From positions 2,929,001 through 2,993,000 of the forward strand of contig JBAJFG010000384.1 in assembly GCA_037903475.1 (NCBI GenBank): a stretch of DNA of 64,000 nucleotides. The letters run 5' to 3'. A program made the position numbers and the translations under genes. The notes under the pieces were generated by a model, which was not told where the DNA came from, made no database searches, and saw only the letters and a program-made list of their open reading frames with translations. Each line of letters starts with the position of its first letter. The first letter of the stretch is position 1. This document shows, piece after piece, positions 1 to 13,200 of the stretch. The DNA is from Ancylostoma caninum. Its lineage: Eukaryota > Nematoda > Chromadorea > Rhabditida > Ancylostomatidae.

Positions 1-3000
1 AAAGTCTGCGCTATAAATAAGGTTGACAAGAATAGTGTGAGGACCAAAATAGACGGAACTTGCCCAATGAAGGTTGTTCAAATCCCAACGTCCTGCGAAT
101 AGCTGCACCATTTCACGGATGCCGCACATCATACGCTGGCTTTTATCCGGGTGTATGCTTGGGAAATGACCTCTGACTAAGCCAGTGAGCAACTATGGGA
201 AGAAAAATTGTTGCCGTAAACATCCGGAAACGACGGAGGAGAGAGTGGCTGTGCTGGGGAGAAAAAAAAGAAAAACAGGCTGGAAGAAGCCGCTAGAATG
301 ACAAATTTCCTGAATACAAAGGACGCTCAGATGTCAGTGCGTGACATATTATTCATGGGAACTCGTTCGCGTGGAAGCAAAAACCAGCACGCTCTTTCAC
401 TCCGTTTTTTGCCATCAAATGGTGCTATGGTTGCCTTCTCACATCGGATACGGATACCGTCATAAAACAAATGTGACTGAGCACATGTTCCTCGAATAGA
501 TGAAGATGAGGACTACGGCAGAAAAATCACCGTTTTCCTGGAAAGTGCAGGTGATGAAAGACAAGTGGAGGCTAGTGAAAAACGTTGAACGAGCGAGGGT
601 TGAAGAGAAAATGCACGGCTTAATGACTCCTTTCGGAAGTTGCCAGTGAAAAATGTTCAACAGAGATCGATTTACTGGCGCAATTGACACTGCTTAGGTA
701 TGACGCTTTGAGGAACCAGTGGAAATTGCAAGGGTAGTAAGGTGCCCATTAGAAATGCACAGGTGTATATGAAAATCGCACTGGCTCAAGGTGCAGCTAT
801 GCAGCAGAGATCACTTTAATTCGATCGCTTCTCAGGATCTGCCTTCCAGAGAACGACTCTCGCGCGAGGGGGCACAAGGGCTGGCGATTCGGGCGGATTA
901 GGGCAGGTGCATTCGGAATTCCGTCTCGAGTGAACAACCCTGGTTTAATGGGAAAGAGAGTGGTCATTCTCGAGTGCTCCGAGGTGGAGTTATCCAAAGC
1001 CTTTATGAGCACTAGTCCTTCGAAGGAAATCAATCCTTCTAAGTTAATCGACGAAAGCAGCCGTTTTCAAATACTCAAACGCTCGTTTTCTTTTTTATTT
1101 TTGGCCTTTGTTTTAGCTATAAGATGTTAAATTCATGTCTTGATAGGCTTATCGTTAAACTTATGATAATGCGGCGCACGGATTAAAGTTGTTTTGATAA
1201 GAACCAACGTGTCCACAAGTGTTCCAAATTGAGTTTTTTCTTGTCATTTGTATTCTCCATTTTCATACATATTTTCCCAGGCAGTGCTTTTAGGAAGGAA
1301 GTGCCATGCTATTTTCAAAGGGGGCTTCGTAGAATCTGAACTCTTCAAAGGTGGCTTCGTTTTGGGTCCGAGTCTACGACAGGCTCGTGCTGGGGCCTGG
1401 GCTAAGTGCGAGCCGCTAAAAACGTAGCCTTTCAACAGAGAATTTGATCTACTGGAATGGATCAGCTCGCGACGCCGATGTTTACTCCGAGGGAATGCCC
1501 TGTACGCACGCTCGTTTAGTTGCGCTTTAGGCAAAAATCGACGTATCAGCGGTCGGCCGTTTGGGACCATAGTTCTCTTGGTCCTGAGACAATGTTTTGA
1601 TACGGTAGCGGTCAATAAAGTAGGTTCTAGAGTAGATTGCTTGAAAAGAGATCGTTTAGTGGGTTAGAATGACTTAGAGATTTATTTTGCTTGGGAATGC
1701 TCAGAAAACGTAACTTGAACAAAGTACACGACGAAACTACCTGTGGGCTGAAAAAAATTTGCAGGTAAATATTTTTTCAAATTTTCAACTCTATTTTAGA
1801 CATGGTTACACAAAACAGGGATTCTGCCCAGCTGCAAAAGGAAGGGTGACTGCGTCCTGCACCACTAATCCTGAAGCAATCCGAACGTGTGAGTGAGGCA
1901 GCAAAAAAAGTAACAAATGCCGTTCCCTTGCCGTCTGACAAGACGAGTGAGGTGAAGCGAAGTGGGCCGCCTGCATGCGAGGTCTTAGTCGTGAGACTGA
2001 TTAATGGAGGACTAACTCAGACAGCGGCTTGCAGCGGCAGCAGGGTTTGTATTTTTCGAGTGCGTGGAGACCACGAAAGCGCAGATGACAAATAGTTGGG
2101 ATGTTTTGAAGTGTGTCCGGGGCAAGGTCATGTATTAATGATATAAGTGAAATTTGAGATTCCTCAGAACGTAAAGCAGAAGTGCGAAAATGATTGTACA
2201 ATGTGAAGGCTGAAAAGGAATTGGGAGAATCCACCCACTCCGATTCCGAATCCGCGATATTCTAAATATAGCTATGTAGTTCTGGTATGAATAAGAACTC
2301 AGAATTTATATTCTCACGGGTTGGAGCCGGAGGGAAATGAGTCGATGAGACCAATGAGAACTAAATTTTTTTTGCCTGAGTCCTGAACCAAACATGACTT
2401 GTGGGCCGGGTCATTGTTTCGGTAAACTGTTGCGAAAGGGCACTCCAAGTGAGTTTAACTTCATAACGAAATAATTTTCTTCAGAGGAGAAACGAGCGTT
2501 GTTACCATACTTTTGGCTCACCCTGTACTATTAGATGAATCTAGAAGTTAGTAAAATGAAATGATTGCTTTGTTTGGCTTAAACCGCTCACTCAACTAAA
2601 ACAGCGAATGTGGAGCTGCATAGTAGCGGTAAAGCAGAGCTAAACAAAGTCATCGTTCACATGGTTTTCAAGTTGGTCACTATAACCCTTGTTCTTCTTA
2701 CATACTTATGTCCCTCCGTGCCATCGTTATCAGCTAATATTTGCTTCTTTAGTCTCATTCCACTGCAAAGCTAGTTCCATTACGATAAATGAGGTGCCTC
2801 CATGAGAGGATTTTCAGTTGAGGATTTCCCTGGGAAGCTGCTAGGAATGCAAATATTCCTGGACCCTCAGCTTATAGTCACCAGGATTAAAATGTTCCCA
2901 AGTTATCAATGAAAAAAATTCTCTGTCTCGTCAATAACCATAGGGATGAACAGGTGGAATCTTTGCACCTGAGCGCCAATGTATTTCCAGCGCAGCTCAG

Positions 3001-4454
3001 CTATGACGACATCATGCTGTTATTCTAATAATGTGGGCTTCTGTGGAGGAAAACAAAAACCATAGAATGACACCCGGGAATCAGGGCTTTTCACTGAACG
3101 CGCATGATGCGACACTTTACCGCTCAAGCTAACTCTGACTTCGCATTGGTCAACAGCGTATATAGGGAAAAGCACATATCTCCAGGTTATTCTGATCACA
3201 GTGGTACGGTATGAATGCTTAACTTCGGCACCGTCGGAAACCCGTTTTTGAGTTCCTTGTTTTGTGGAGAAGTCGAGATGCCTACTCAGACATCTGCCAC
3301 AAGAAGGCGATAGATGCCATCGATAGAAATCACCAGCTACAGCTACAGCTTGTGGCTGTCTTGAATTCTCAACGAAAAGAGGTCTCAAAGCGGGTTTTCC
3401 TCCATTTTTCAAAGAAACCCTGTGCAGCATTCGATCAGTGTCTTTAGATGACTCTTTTTGTACGAAAATTCCGAAAATGGTTCTGAGGAGAGCTGCTGCC
3501 TTTGAGTGCAGTCGCTTCTCACACTCATTGCTCATTCATCCCTGGCTCATAGATTTCCGCTATATACGACGCAGCATTGTTGGCTGGTTTGTTTGATCTT
3601 TAAGGAATCCAAGAATATTCATCTCAAAACACCAAAAATCACAAAATCAAAACAAACAAAAATTGCATCTGCTCTGTTTACCTGAGTGCGGGGTAGACGT
3701 GGTTCATAGCCCTTATACCAGAGCTTTAAAAACAATCTCCTATTCGCTCGCTTGTTCCCCATTCGGGATTTGGCAGCAACCTATTTACAATTTCACTCTT
3801 TTTCAGATCCATCCCTCCCTTTACTTGTTTTTCGGAATACTTGTTTTTTTTTTGAAACAAGTTGAACTCAGGTTTAGGTGTTGCGAAGTCGCATTTCTGC
3901 CGCATCGCACTGGGAGACACTTTCCTGGACTTCCTCCGCAACAGTTCGCAGGTATAAGCTTTAAAATAGGAAAGGCACCTGCTAATTATATTGTTAGTCC
4001 CAATTGTTTTAAAGCGCTGCTATCCCTAACCCACAACTCTCTCCACATACCTCTTCCGATTCTTCTGAACACTGTTACGGTGGAGTTTCGTTGGTTAGGC
4101 GATACCACTCAGCCGAGCCTCACCTTATTGTCAAGCTGTTACTTTATTTCATTTTATTTTATTTATTGATAGCACAGCATGCGCAAGCCAAACAAGGGCG
4201 TACTGCTTGGGGCCAAACAGAAGCAAGTAATTAGAAACGGAGCGAAAAAAAGGCAAATAATTGAAACGGAGCGAAGAAAAAAAAAACAATGAGGGAAAAG
4301 GAGGTTGCAAGGAGGACTCGGTCCTTCTGTGATACAGATCACATAGATCATTTACAAAGAGAATCTTTGAGGAATATCCTCCTAGATCAGTCAAGAGATA
4401 CGGCTATGAAGCTGCAGATCATGGAGCCTTCGGCAAACCAGCGAACGTACAATA
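1..4454. other. Unassigned, no gene recognised
   Basis: All reading frames are short and none gives a recognisable protein. A segment near 1330-1410 (CTCGTGCTGGGGCCTG and a GGCTTCGTTTTGGGTCCGA-like stretch) recurs near 54711-54770, so at least that part is a dispersed repeat. I see no tRNA-like or snRNA-like structure. Confidence 0.6.
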
Positions 4455-4918
4455 CCCGCTAAGTTTTGTTAAAAATGAACAGAGAAACAGTTCAGAACGC
4501 GGATTTGCGTTCTTTTCGTTCCGGGGCTATAAGTCATCATAACACAGCGATTCACATACCAAACCACGGGTCGGAAGCAGCAATGGAGTGGGCTAGGATA
4601 TTTCATGAAACCAGCTCTAAATTTCAGATTTGAACATTGAAGTTCCAGAGTCATTTATAGTGCTCGGATCATGCCGCGCATTAAAGTATGTCGCGCGCTA
4701 AGCGCACGGCGCAAGCGGCAGAATAAAAAGCTTGCGAATTTCTTTGTTGAAAATGAGAATTTAAGACTGATTTCATGGAATATGTTAGCCCACTCCACTG
4801 CCGTTTTTGATCCCTGGTTTGGTCTGCGAATCGCTTTCTCACGATGAGCTATAACCCTAGAACGAAAACAACGCAAATCCGCGTTCTAGATGATCATTTT
4901 TAACAAACTTAGTGCGGG
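4455..4918. mobile_element. Foldback DNA element with TA flanks
   Basis: Two long arms are inverted copies of one another: roughly 4455-4606 and 4770-4918. Both contain AACGCGGATTTGCGTT, an ACCAAACCA block and GTGGAGTGGGCTA on the appropriate strand. The outer ends read CCCGC and GCGGG and are each flanked by TA, the target duplication of Tc1/mariner-type elements. The spacer of about 160 bp has no transposase. This is a non-autonomous element; its superfamily rests only on the TA flank. Confidence 0.7.
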
Positions 4919-5335
4919 TACTGTATCAGGAAGCCTAAGTCCTGGATCCCTTTTTAAGCACTAAATTTTCGTCCTTTCATCGCAATACGATTCAATACCA
5001 GGAATTCCTCATCGATGTGAGTGGGAATCTCAAAATGCGTAGTTTAGTGTGAATTTAATTAAGCCAGCCATCGTGGGAGATGAATAGACGCGCCGTTTCT
5101 GAAACAACACCTCAGAAAGAAGTGAAATACTAAAATAGTCATGAAGCCTGAGAAGAAAGAGCCATACGAGCGAAAAAAAAGAGGCAGCGTCTGCTGGGCT
5201 TAACCTATGGTGTCCACAGAACTCAGCGACAAAAGGCTGTTGTATCCAAGAGGATTGTGAATTATTTTCAGTATTTTCAAAATCAAAACACTCTGTTGGG
5301 ATTCATCTAATGAATAACCAAGGAAAACAATAAAA

Positions 5336-5343
5336 CAAGGCGC
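5336..5343. repeat. 8-bp target-site duplication (left)
   Basis: CAAGGCGC lies immediately left of the MITE at 5344 and is repeated exactly at 5623-5630. Confidence 0.9.
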
Positions 5344-5622
5344 CAGTGGCGGACGCAGGGAGCGGGGGGCGGGGGGGGCGCCCCCCCGAGAATGGGTCGC
5401 CAAATTTTCGAAATTACTTTACAATACAAATAAAAATCTTGTGTTAGTTTATTTTTAAATGTTTATTTTTATTATTATTTTTAATATATTTTTTATTTAT
5501 TGTTTATTATTATAATTAATATTGTTATTAATTTTATTTTCCGTCTGGGTCCCCAAAACGGCGGAGACCCCACTTTTCTTCCCACGCCCCCCCCTCCCGC
5601 CCACTTTCTGCGTCCGCCACTG
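5344..5622. mobile_element. hAT-type MITE (279 bp)
   Basis: The ends are inverted repeats: CAGTGGCGGACGCAG at the left and CTGCGTCCGCCACTG at the right. A perfect 8-bp duplication, CAAGGCGC, flanks the insertion. An 8-bp duplication with CAGTG-type ends is characteristic of hAT elements. Both subterminal regions are G- or C-rich, and the centre is very A+T-rich with runs of TTATT. No coding capacity is present. The exact target duplication suggests a fairly recent insertion. Confidence 0.9.
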
Positions 5623-5630
5623 CAAGGCGC
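5623..5630. repeat. 8-bp target-site duplication (right)
   Basis: Exact copy of the CAAGGCGC found at 5336-5343. Confidence 0.9.
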
Positions 5631-6224
5631 TGCTGGTTGTCGCACAGTCTACCTACGCAACACTAAGAGTTACCGAGCATGAAAGCGGGTTTGTTAGCCC
5701 AGTTGCACTTGTTTAAGCGCTCATGAATCCTATCCCAGGGTCAACTGTGGGCTGACGGCACCTAGAGATCTATGTGTTTCTTAGATGTTAGGGGAGAATT
5801 GAGAAGAATAATCGCGAAAGCTCAGTGTTCAAAGTGCTCAGACGTTCCCTGTCCGAAGATCTTTGATAGATGAACGCTTAGGAGGACGAGAAGGCACTCC
5901 TGGGATAAAACGCAAAGCATTCATCACGCTGGGAGAACAACAGAGTAAGCGATGAAGTGCATCCGCAAAAGGCCGTGCATTGTTCGCGTGCGGAGATGAG
6001 TGTCGAGTGAATGCTCCCAGAGGGACTGTTCGAATTCCACCCAGCGCCGGGAATAAATGGAAAGTGTTAAGGAAGAAAAAGCCCAGGCGCAGAAGTGCTG
6101 GATTATTTCACCGCCTACAACTGTGCAGGGCTTCACGAATCCAATGTAAGGATGGTTCAGAGATTCCCGCTCAATCTTGGATTTTTTTCTTTCACAGAGC
6201 GAGAGCAAAATTAGATATATATTA
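5631..6224. other. Unassigned, no gene recognised
   Basis: The only frames open for more than about 80 codons overlap each other on opposite strands and give no recognisable protein. Confidence 0.5.
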
Positions 6225-6930
6225 GGGTGGCAAATTGGGAATGCTCGCCGAAGTTTCGACGTCTTTATGAATGTGTTGCCTAACTCCTCTTGTCAAACAT
6301 TTGGCATTATCTGAAGAGCCTTCCATGGCGAAATTCTCAATACACAGATATCCAAACTTGACTTCATTCCTGATTTTTGAAGAAATTTATAAGAGGACCG
6401 ACCGAAATTTTCGGATTTCAATTCCATGAGTTTTATATCGTTAAAGGGAGTAAAACGGCAACAGTGCATTGCTGCAAAACATATAAAGAATTGAGAGAAT
6501 TTTTGCTATATTATCCGATTAAATTCATGCGACAATCCACTACACGGAAATGGCCCCGAGCTTGGGTAACTGAACCGACCTTGTGAAAATTGATAGATTC
6601 TTGGATTGCCCTTCAAATCTGGAATCAGAAGTCGCGCTTGTACTGCCAAATAGCTCAGACCCTGTGCTATCAGGCGAGCACCTGTCTCCTTTCGTTGATA
6701 GAGCATTCCATGACAGCGCAAAATTCCAAAACTGCAACGAAATCAAAATTTGGGAGAGCCACTATTTCAGGAAACGGCGTGGCGATATCCCACAGGGTCA
6801 CTCACCAGGTGGAGGATACCGAAGGATCAACAATACTAATTCTGGATTAAACATGGACTGAGGTGCTGTAGCTTTGTTTTTAGAAAATATTTTATCTCGT
6901 GCAAAAACACGCATTCCCAATTCACCACCC
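6225..6930. mobile_element. TA-flanked inverted-repeat element (706 bp)
   Basis: The left end GGGTGGCAAATTGGGAATGC and the inverse of the right end, GGGTGGTGAATTGGGAATGC, agree at 18 of 20 positions. Both ends are bordered by TA. The interior has no recognisable transposase. A mariner-type non-autonomous element is the simplest reading. Confidence 0.7.
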
Positions 6931-6932
6931 TA

Positions 6933-9310
6933 ATTCATACATATGCTTCTATGTATTAGTGGCACAGACAGGAATTCTTTATGAAAATTAAGAAATATAT
7001 AGGAATATAATGGGAATTTCGCATTTGTTCGTTCTTGATTATTTATTTTTATCATTAAATTTATTCTGTATCGTTGAATATTTCTTGAATTATTTATTTC
7101 TGATTGAATAAATGTGAAGTTGGCTACCTTGACAGCTTTGTTTTTGAAAATTCGAAAGGTGCGACCATAAAGTCAGCGAAGACCCCAGTTCTTCTTCTTG
7201 CCACCAGTAACGGCGATGAGTTGCTCTGCCAAAATGTACCCATTCCTGGTTCGCACACTTTGTAACGGTAGGTAGTTTAAAACAGTGATGCCGCCACGAG
7301 TAGTGGCTATCGGAGTGTTTCGGGAGAATAAAGGAAAAAACAATCAGATGGAGCCTAGCCAGTACGCCTTGGAATCAGCTGAGCAGTGGTGGAGCACGCC
7401 CCGCCCATCGCCTTTGTTCTGCTTCGCCAAGCAAACACGCAAAGGTTCTAGGAGCATATGAGGTTAGGCTAATCAGAGAAACGAGGAGAGGAAGTGGAAG
7501 TGATCATGAACGAGTTGGCAGAAGAGAAACGCAAAAGGATGAACAACATAAACAGAAATCCAGGTCATTTATACGTTTGGAGGAGGCGTACGGTGGCCGG
7601 CTGCGAACGTTCGCTTTCATCATTTATAGGATTTCACGCCACCTCCCCTTCCACTGTTTGCTACGGGGGATTTACTCCATGAAAGGATGGACCGGCCGCT
7701 CAGTGATCATTTCCTTGCATAAACATCCATGATACACGAGCAACAGGGGTTCGCAGCACGTTCACCACGAAAAGGAGCCCAGACGAGGAGAGAAACTCCC
7801 ACCCGTGGTATAACTAGGAGGGCAGTTTCTTGGGAGGACTCTTCCAAAGAGCAACACACGTCATCCTAAAGCAGAAGCATGTCCAGCAGCTGCAGATAAT
7901 CCGCGCCGGATATCTTGACGGACACAGCGAACGGAGAAGGTAATGAAGCGTTGGCAGGTGCCCATGGAGAATGAACATGTTATGCTCCCCTCGAGGTCCC
8001 AGTGAGGACTACACCGACGATGCCACTGACTCCAGAAAATACTATGCATGACTAAAAGCCTAAGGCACCAGTGATCAGCAACACCCACGAACCAGTAACT
8101 CGGAATTGAATGCACTCTCGGAAAGCCACCAATTCCTTGTTGTCTTTCTTTCGAGGATTCACGAACTCATCAATTGTTAACTTCGTTCCAAAGTGGTCCC
8201 TGATCCCCCTTGTTTGAGCTCGGAGAGCTCTGCAGAGTATCGAGGACGCGGTTCAGCAGGCATTCTACCATGTTGTAATTACCGGCGCTCGTCTCGACAT
8301 GAAACTCGAGACCTGACGCCGCTCCGAAAAACCAGTCATACAAATTACGACGGGTATTCTGGCGAACAGCTGACAGCAGGCATTCTCGGAAAAATCCAAG
8401 GAAAATACTGGATCTCCGTGTCGGCGAGATTCGTAAAACAATAACAGACCATAATTTAAGAAGAATTAGATTGAAGGGTTAGTCGAAGAAATGTGTTTGA
8501 TGAGGGGCGCACTCGTCTTCTTGGTGAGATTAGTTTCATTTCTTTGCCAGAGCCCAGGACCATGGAGCACAAGGAGGCGAGCCGAGGCGGATCATGTTTG
8601 TGTAATTGGCTCATCTTATGGATCTGAACTAGGAATTTGAAAATTTCACTGATCCAGAGAAACACTTCTCAAGAACATGTATTTATGTACTACTAAGGCA
8701 GTTACTTTGTGTGCGCTTCCATAGGTAATTCTCCATTTCGTACTCCGCGGTATTTCTGTGGTGCATTTCATAGTTTTGTTTTTTTTTCAAAATCTAGAGA
8801 GAAAATAGAGAAAGGCATTGCTGGAAAATAAATAACTCAACAGCAACCTTTTTTGAAATGCATGCTAATTGAACCATCCATCGAAGTAATTGAAGGAAAA
8901 CAATGTATTTCTTCAAAGAAACTTCCGGAAATGAGCACTATATGAGTTAGAATAATGGATTTAATTCTATTCAGCAAGTGAGGAGGGGTAGCGAGGGCAA
9001 AAGACGATGCTACTCAGCCTTGGTCATTTCAGGACGAGGCAAAAGGAAGTGGGAAGAGTTGTGTAGCTTGTAGTTTAGCTGCTATATTTCTCCTGTTTGT
9101 ATTGAAGAATTCCTGCTTTCTACTCTATATTCTGCTTAGAACAGAGTAATGCAATGTACGCAGATACATTTGAGTTCGGATATTTAATTCTAAACGAGTC
9201 AAGAATTTGAATGTTCGAATAAAGGAGCTCAGGAGTGGATTCAGTAAGGGCAACAGGGCTTTTTTCATGACTATTCGAGTGCTAGAATCGGTTCCTAACT
9301 TATCAACTAA
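6933..9310. other. Unassigned, no gene recognised
   Basis: No recognisable protein, RNA gene or strong repeat was seen. Short A+T-rich tracts lie around 7020-7110 and 8760-8830. Confidence 0.5.
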
Positions 9311-9548
9311 AGGGTAATTTATACCAGCTGCGTGCGTCAGTCGCGCATCAGTCGCACGCATCCATTTACATGGGATTTTCCATGAAGACCGGTCAACACG
9401 GCATGTAGATCCTCAATGAAAAGAACGCGCGGCTGCCGCGAGGTCGTAAACGCGTGAGTCTGAGCTGCGACTGCTATGCGACTGGGCCCTATTCTTCATC
9501 ATATAGACGCACGCGCGTCAGTCGCACGCATCCGGTATGAATTGCCCT
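9311..9548. mobile_element. MITE with TAA flanks (238 bp)
   Basis: Left end AGGGTAATTTATACC and the inverse of the right end AGGGCAATTCATACC match with two differences, followed by a shared TGCGTGCG block. TAA borders both ends, a 3-bp TWA-type target like that of PIF/Harbinger elements. The interior carries GTAGATCCTCAATGA and GAACGCGCGGC, which recur at 55490-55530 in a decayed relative. Confidence 0.7.
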
Positions 9549-9805
9549 TAAATCAAATGAATTATTTTGTCTTCATGAGGTATCATTTATAGCAAGAGAT
9601 AGGAGAGAACTTGCTCCAGAAAAGGCTCAAAGAAGTGTCAGTCCCGTGTTCATAAACGTTACAAAGATGGTTCTGAACTTTCCGCTCCGTCGAGGCGGGC
9701 GAGTTTCTCGTCCAAGGTGTGGTGATCTTGCTATCTTTACCACCACCCGTCATCGCTGACCGCGACGGTCAGCTCTAACGTAGTGTGCTCACTTTTGTCT
9801 CTTAA

Positions 9806-10225
9806 AGGCAGATGTCCACCTCGTTCTCGTGGTTGAGCCAATGGCGGATTCTGCATCTCCTCGACATGCTGATTCTAGCGGTATACTTAAATTGTCCCGA
9901 AACGGTCTCTGAGCCCGTTTTCCGGCACCGGGTCTGTAACAGATTGCTAACCCGAGTTGACGTGTGAAGCCGTTGATCTTATTGACTGGACACGCCAAGA
10001 CTCGTTGGCCAACGCTGCAGCCGTGGCAGGCAGCCAGCAGATCGATCGAACTTTGGAGCGATCCACCTCCGGGCTCCAAATTTACAGCCAGTTCGACCCT
10101 TTCAAAAATGGGGTTTTCGTCGCTTTTGAGCCTGTTGATGAAAGTACATTACTGGGATCAACATGGCGAGAAGGTCAACAATATGTTAATACTTCCAACA
10201 GGTGGAATGAGGTGAGCCCCTGCCT
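9806..10225 (-). mobile_element. TTAA-flanked MITE, family copy 1 (420 bp)
   Basis: The element starts AGGCAG, ends CTGCCT, and is bordered on both sides by TTAA. Subterminal sequence is GTCCACCTCGTTC at the left and GAATGAGGTGAGCCCC at the right. The interior (AACCCGAGTTGACGTGTGAA, GCCGTTGATCTTAT) is shared with copies at 25501, 30041, 61202 and 61303. TTAA is the target duplication of piggyBac-superfamily elements. The interior is open when read on the minus strand, but the reading is not protein-like. Strand is set by similarity to the plus-oriented copies. Confidence 0.8.
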
Positions 10226-10229
10226 TTAA

Positions 10230-13200
10230 GAACTCGTCCACTTTGAAAGAGCTGGTAGACCGCACCCTTGCCGTGTAAGATCACGAATACCCGGGCTGGA
10301 GAATAGTTCACCGTTCTGCATCATTTTTCTCTGAAGCAACTTCACAATAACACGCAGAGCCGAGATGAGTGTTGTAAAATTTCCTTTCGAACGTGTTATG
10401 AAAAAAACCCACAGAAAACGAGCATGGTCGGGGGAAGGGGTGAAATTGGCCCATCCAATCATAGACACAATGGGATAATTTCTGGATTGAAGGACTAAAA
10501 AATGGCAGTGAAAAATGGTTGGAAGAATGGAGCGATGAAAATGACCGGAGCACAAATGTTTTATTGGCAAGGAAAGAAGTTTCCATCCATTCTCAGTACG
10601 TAAGGAAGTGGAGTACTGATCAGCAGCTTTGAAGCAAAACTGCAACAACTACGAAGCTGCTGGTGTAAAAGCAGCCAGGCTGGTCAGTCTGTGTGTAAAT
10701 GCTCCTCAGCGCGAGCAGTACACAGGTCGTCTTCCTCGAGACACAGGACGTCAACAGACCGGTAAATCCGGGTTATTGTCCGATTTTCTGGAACAGTAGA
10801 GACTCGTGACCCTCTGATGAGGTGCTCCACCACCACTGGATCAGAGATTTCCTGTTGTTTTGTAGCCGAGCAAAGAATAAGAACGATTCAATGGGGAGTT
10901 GCATCCAATATTCCCAGTTGGTACATCATAAATTAATTTTTGCATTCTTCCGAAAAAGAAAGACATTGGAAAAGGCCCAGACGGATAATACGCCATACGC
11001 ATAACGCCTCTGCGTGAGACTTGCAGTCAATTTATTCGGAACGGTCAACTCTGCTGAGTGATCTTCTCCTTTGGCCTCGGTTCAGTCCATGAGTAGTAAG
11101 TAATGCCAAGTACGCGCTCGCTCGTCGTCACTAGCTATGGACAAAGAAAACAAATTCACGTAAAAGTAAATTGGTAGATGAAATGAAAATAATAGAATAT
11201 ATGTCAAACGAATACTTCGAAGAGATAACAACGTAGGCATCAAAAATGAGCGAGCAAAGAATTTCTAGCAGCTCTTTAAAATATTAGGTACTAGTAGGAA
11301 GTATTCAATTATGAATTCCTGGATTTGATGAACGAGTAGTGAGTCCCAAAAAGGAGCGTACTGAAACCAAATGTTTCCACAAGGTTTCGTGCGTAAGCTG
11401 GAGGAAGGATATGTAGCCTCACAGCACTGATTCTGTGATCTAAGCAACGTCGTTTTGCGAAAGAGCAGGAGAATTGGTCTGACCAGTGTGCGTATTCCAA
11501 AATTCCATACCTGACGACCTATTAATTTCGTGGAATGTTTTGGACCCATTGTCAAAAGCGGAAAGACTGTAAGTGAGGGGCGTTCACTCACTATGGGCGT
11601 CACTGACCCACAGTTTTGTCCAAGCATGTTGGATGTCTATTTGTGCTCAGTCAATCTCCTAAGATCGCTCGGATGTTAACCAACAGAAAGCCATCAACGA
11701 AAGTTGCATCGACCACTGCGCAAAGAAACAATTCCGGCCGCTGTGCTACGCTCTGTACAAGTTGAGAGTCGTGTTGTGCCTCGATTTATTCCTATGTAGG
11801 ATGCCGGACCCCTGGTGCAGGCTCTTAGGAACCCATGGCATCTGACACGAAGGGAAGCGAGTGCACCCACCAGTTTCTGCCGTCACTTTGAAGTCAATAT
11901 GCCCTTCTTCCTTACCTATAACCACTGTCGCTGATAAATCACTCTACACTTCCAGAATCACTGGTTTGACCAATTGTTACCAGTTGGGAAGAGCATAGCA
12001 TTCTCTAAGAGTCCAGAGAGAGGATACTTTCTTCGGCCTGTCCATGCAGCAGGGTATGCTCGGCAGCATCTAACATCTTGGGTAATAATGTGCCACCCCA
12101 CACTCCAGGATCTTTATGCTTTCCACCCAAAGAAGAGAAACGGAAATTTTTGGGGAAAACGCAGCAATTTTTAAACCCTAAGATCTAGAAAGAGCACAAA
12201 TTAATGCGATGAGCCTGATTAAAAGATTCACAAAAATCTGCAAAATCAACAATGAAGATAGTTGTCTCCCGTGATCACTACTTCCACGGAATGTAGAGAG
12301 GAAAGCTCAGTTCCAGCAAACAATCTTGGACAAACCAAAAAAAAAAGCAAAACAGAGATTCAATTCAGCACGTCCTGATCAAAGCAAAGTCATTATAGGA
12401 CGCCTACATTGTGGTTATTTCAGTGAACCTTCCTGGAGGACTTGATTTACCGGAGCTGGTGCCTTTGCCAACCTTCATTTTTTTTTTAATCTGCACTGGA
12501 ATATGTAGCAGTAACTAACTGAAATCGTCTTCATTCTCTTCCTGTTGATGGATTCCAGAAATGCGCAACAGAAGGACATTTCAGGTTTTACCGTTATTTC
12601 GCCAATTAATAGTTAGCATGGAACTCTTCCACGAAACATGCTGTTATAAAGGTTCGAATTTGACGGCATTTCATCAAAAGTACGCGGACGTTCTTGCTCC
12701 TGAAGGAAAAATGAGACGCCGGCATAATCCGCGATTACCAAACACGCGAACAACGAGAAAAACTATAATGTAATTCGAGGTAATGGGAGACTCCCGTCCC
12801 ATGATGTATTGAGCCTCCAGTTTCTTGTCCTCCGTGTTCCATTCTGACAGTGCAGTGGAAGGTTGAGGTCAGGGACTAGAACGTGACTACGACGGAGGGT
12901 AAGGGGAGTTCTGTGGGGGGACTCACGAGCGCTGCAGGGTCCTGCTGATCCAGAGAAGCCCAGTTTCGCGAGCGAAATTCGGCTACTCTCCTGCCAGAAC
13001 ATGCTGTTGCTGGTCAAGGATAGCCAGCGTTCTGCTTCGTTCCCTTGCATTGATTTTGCACCAGGACTGCGGAATTGTGTGTTCGCGATTCCTAACTTCT
13101 GCTTTTCATCCTACCTTCCCGAGTTTTTCGGATTTGGACTTGGACTGTTCAGCAGGCCAGCCGTAGGAGATTTATTTGCCACAATGTATCACTTCGACGC

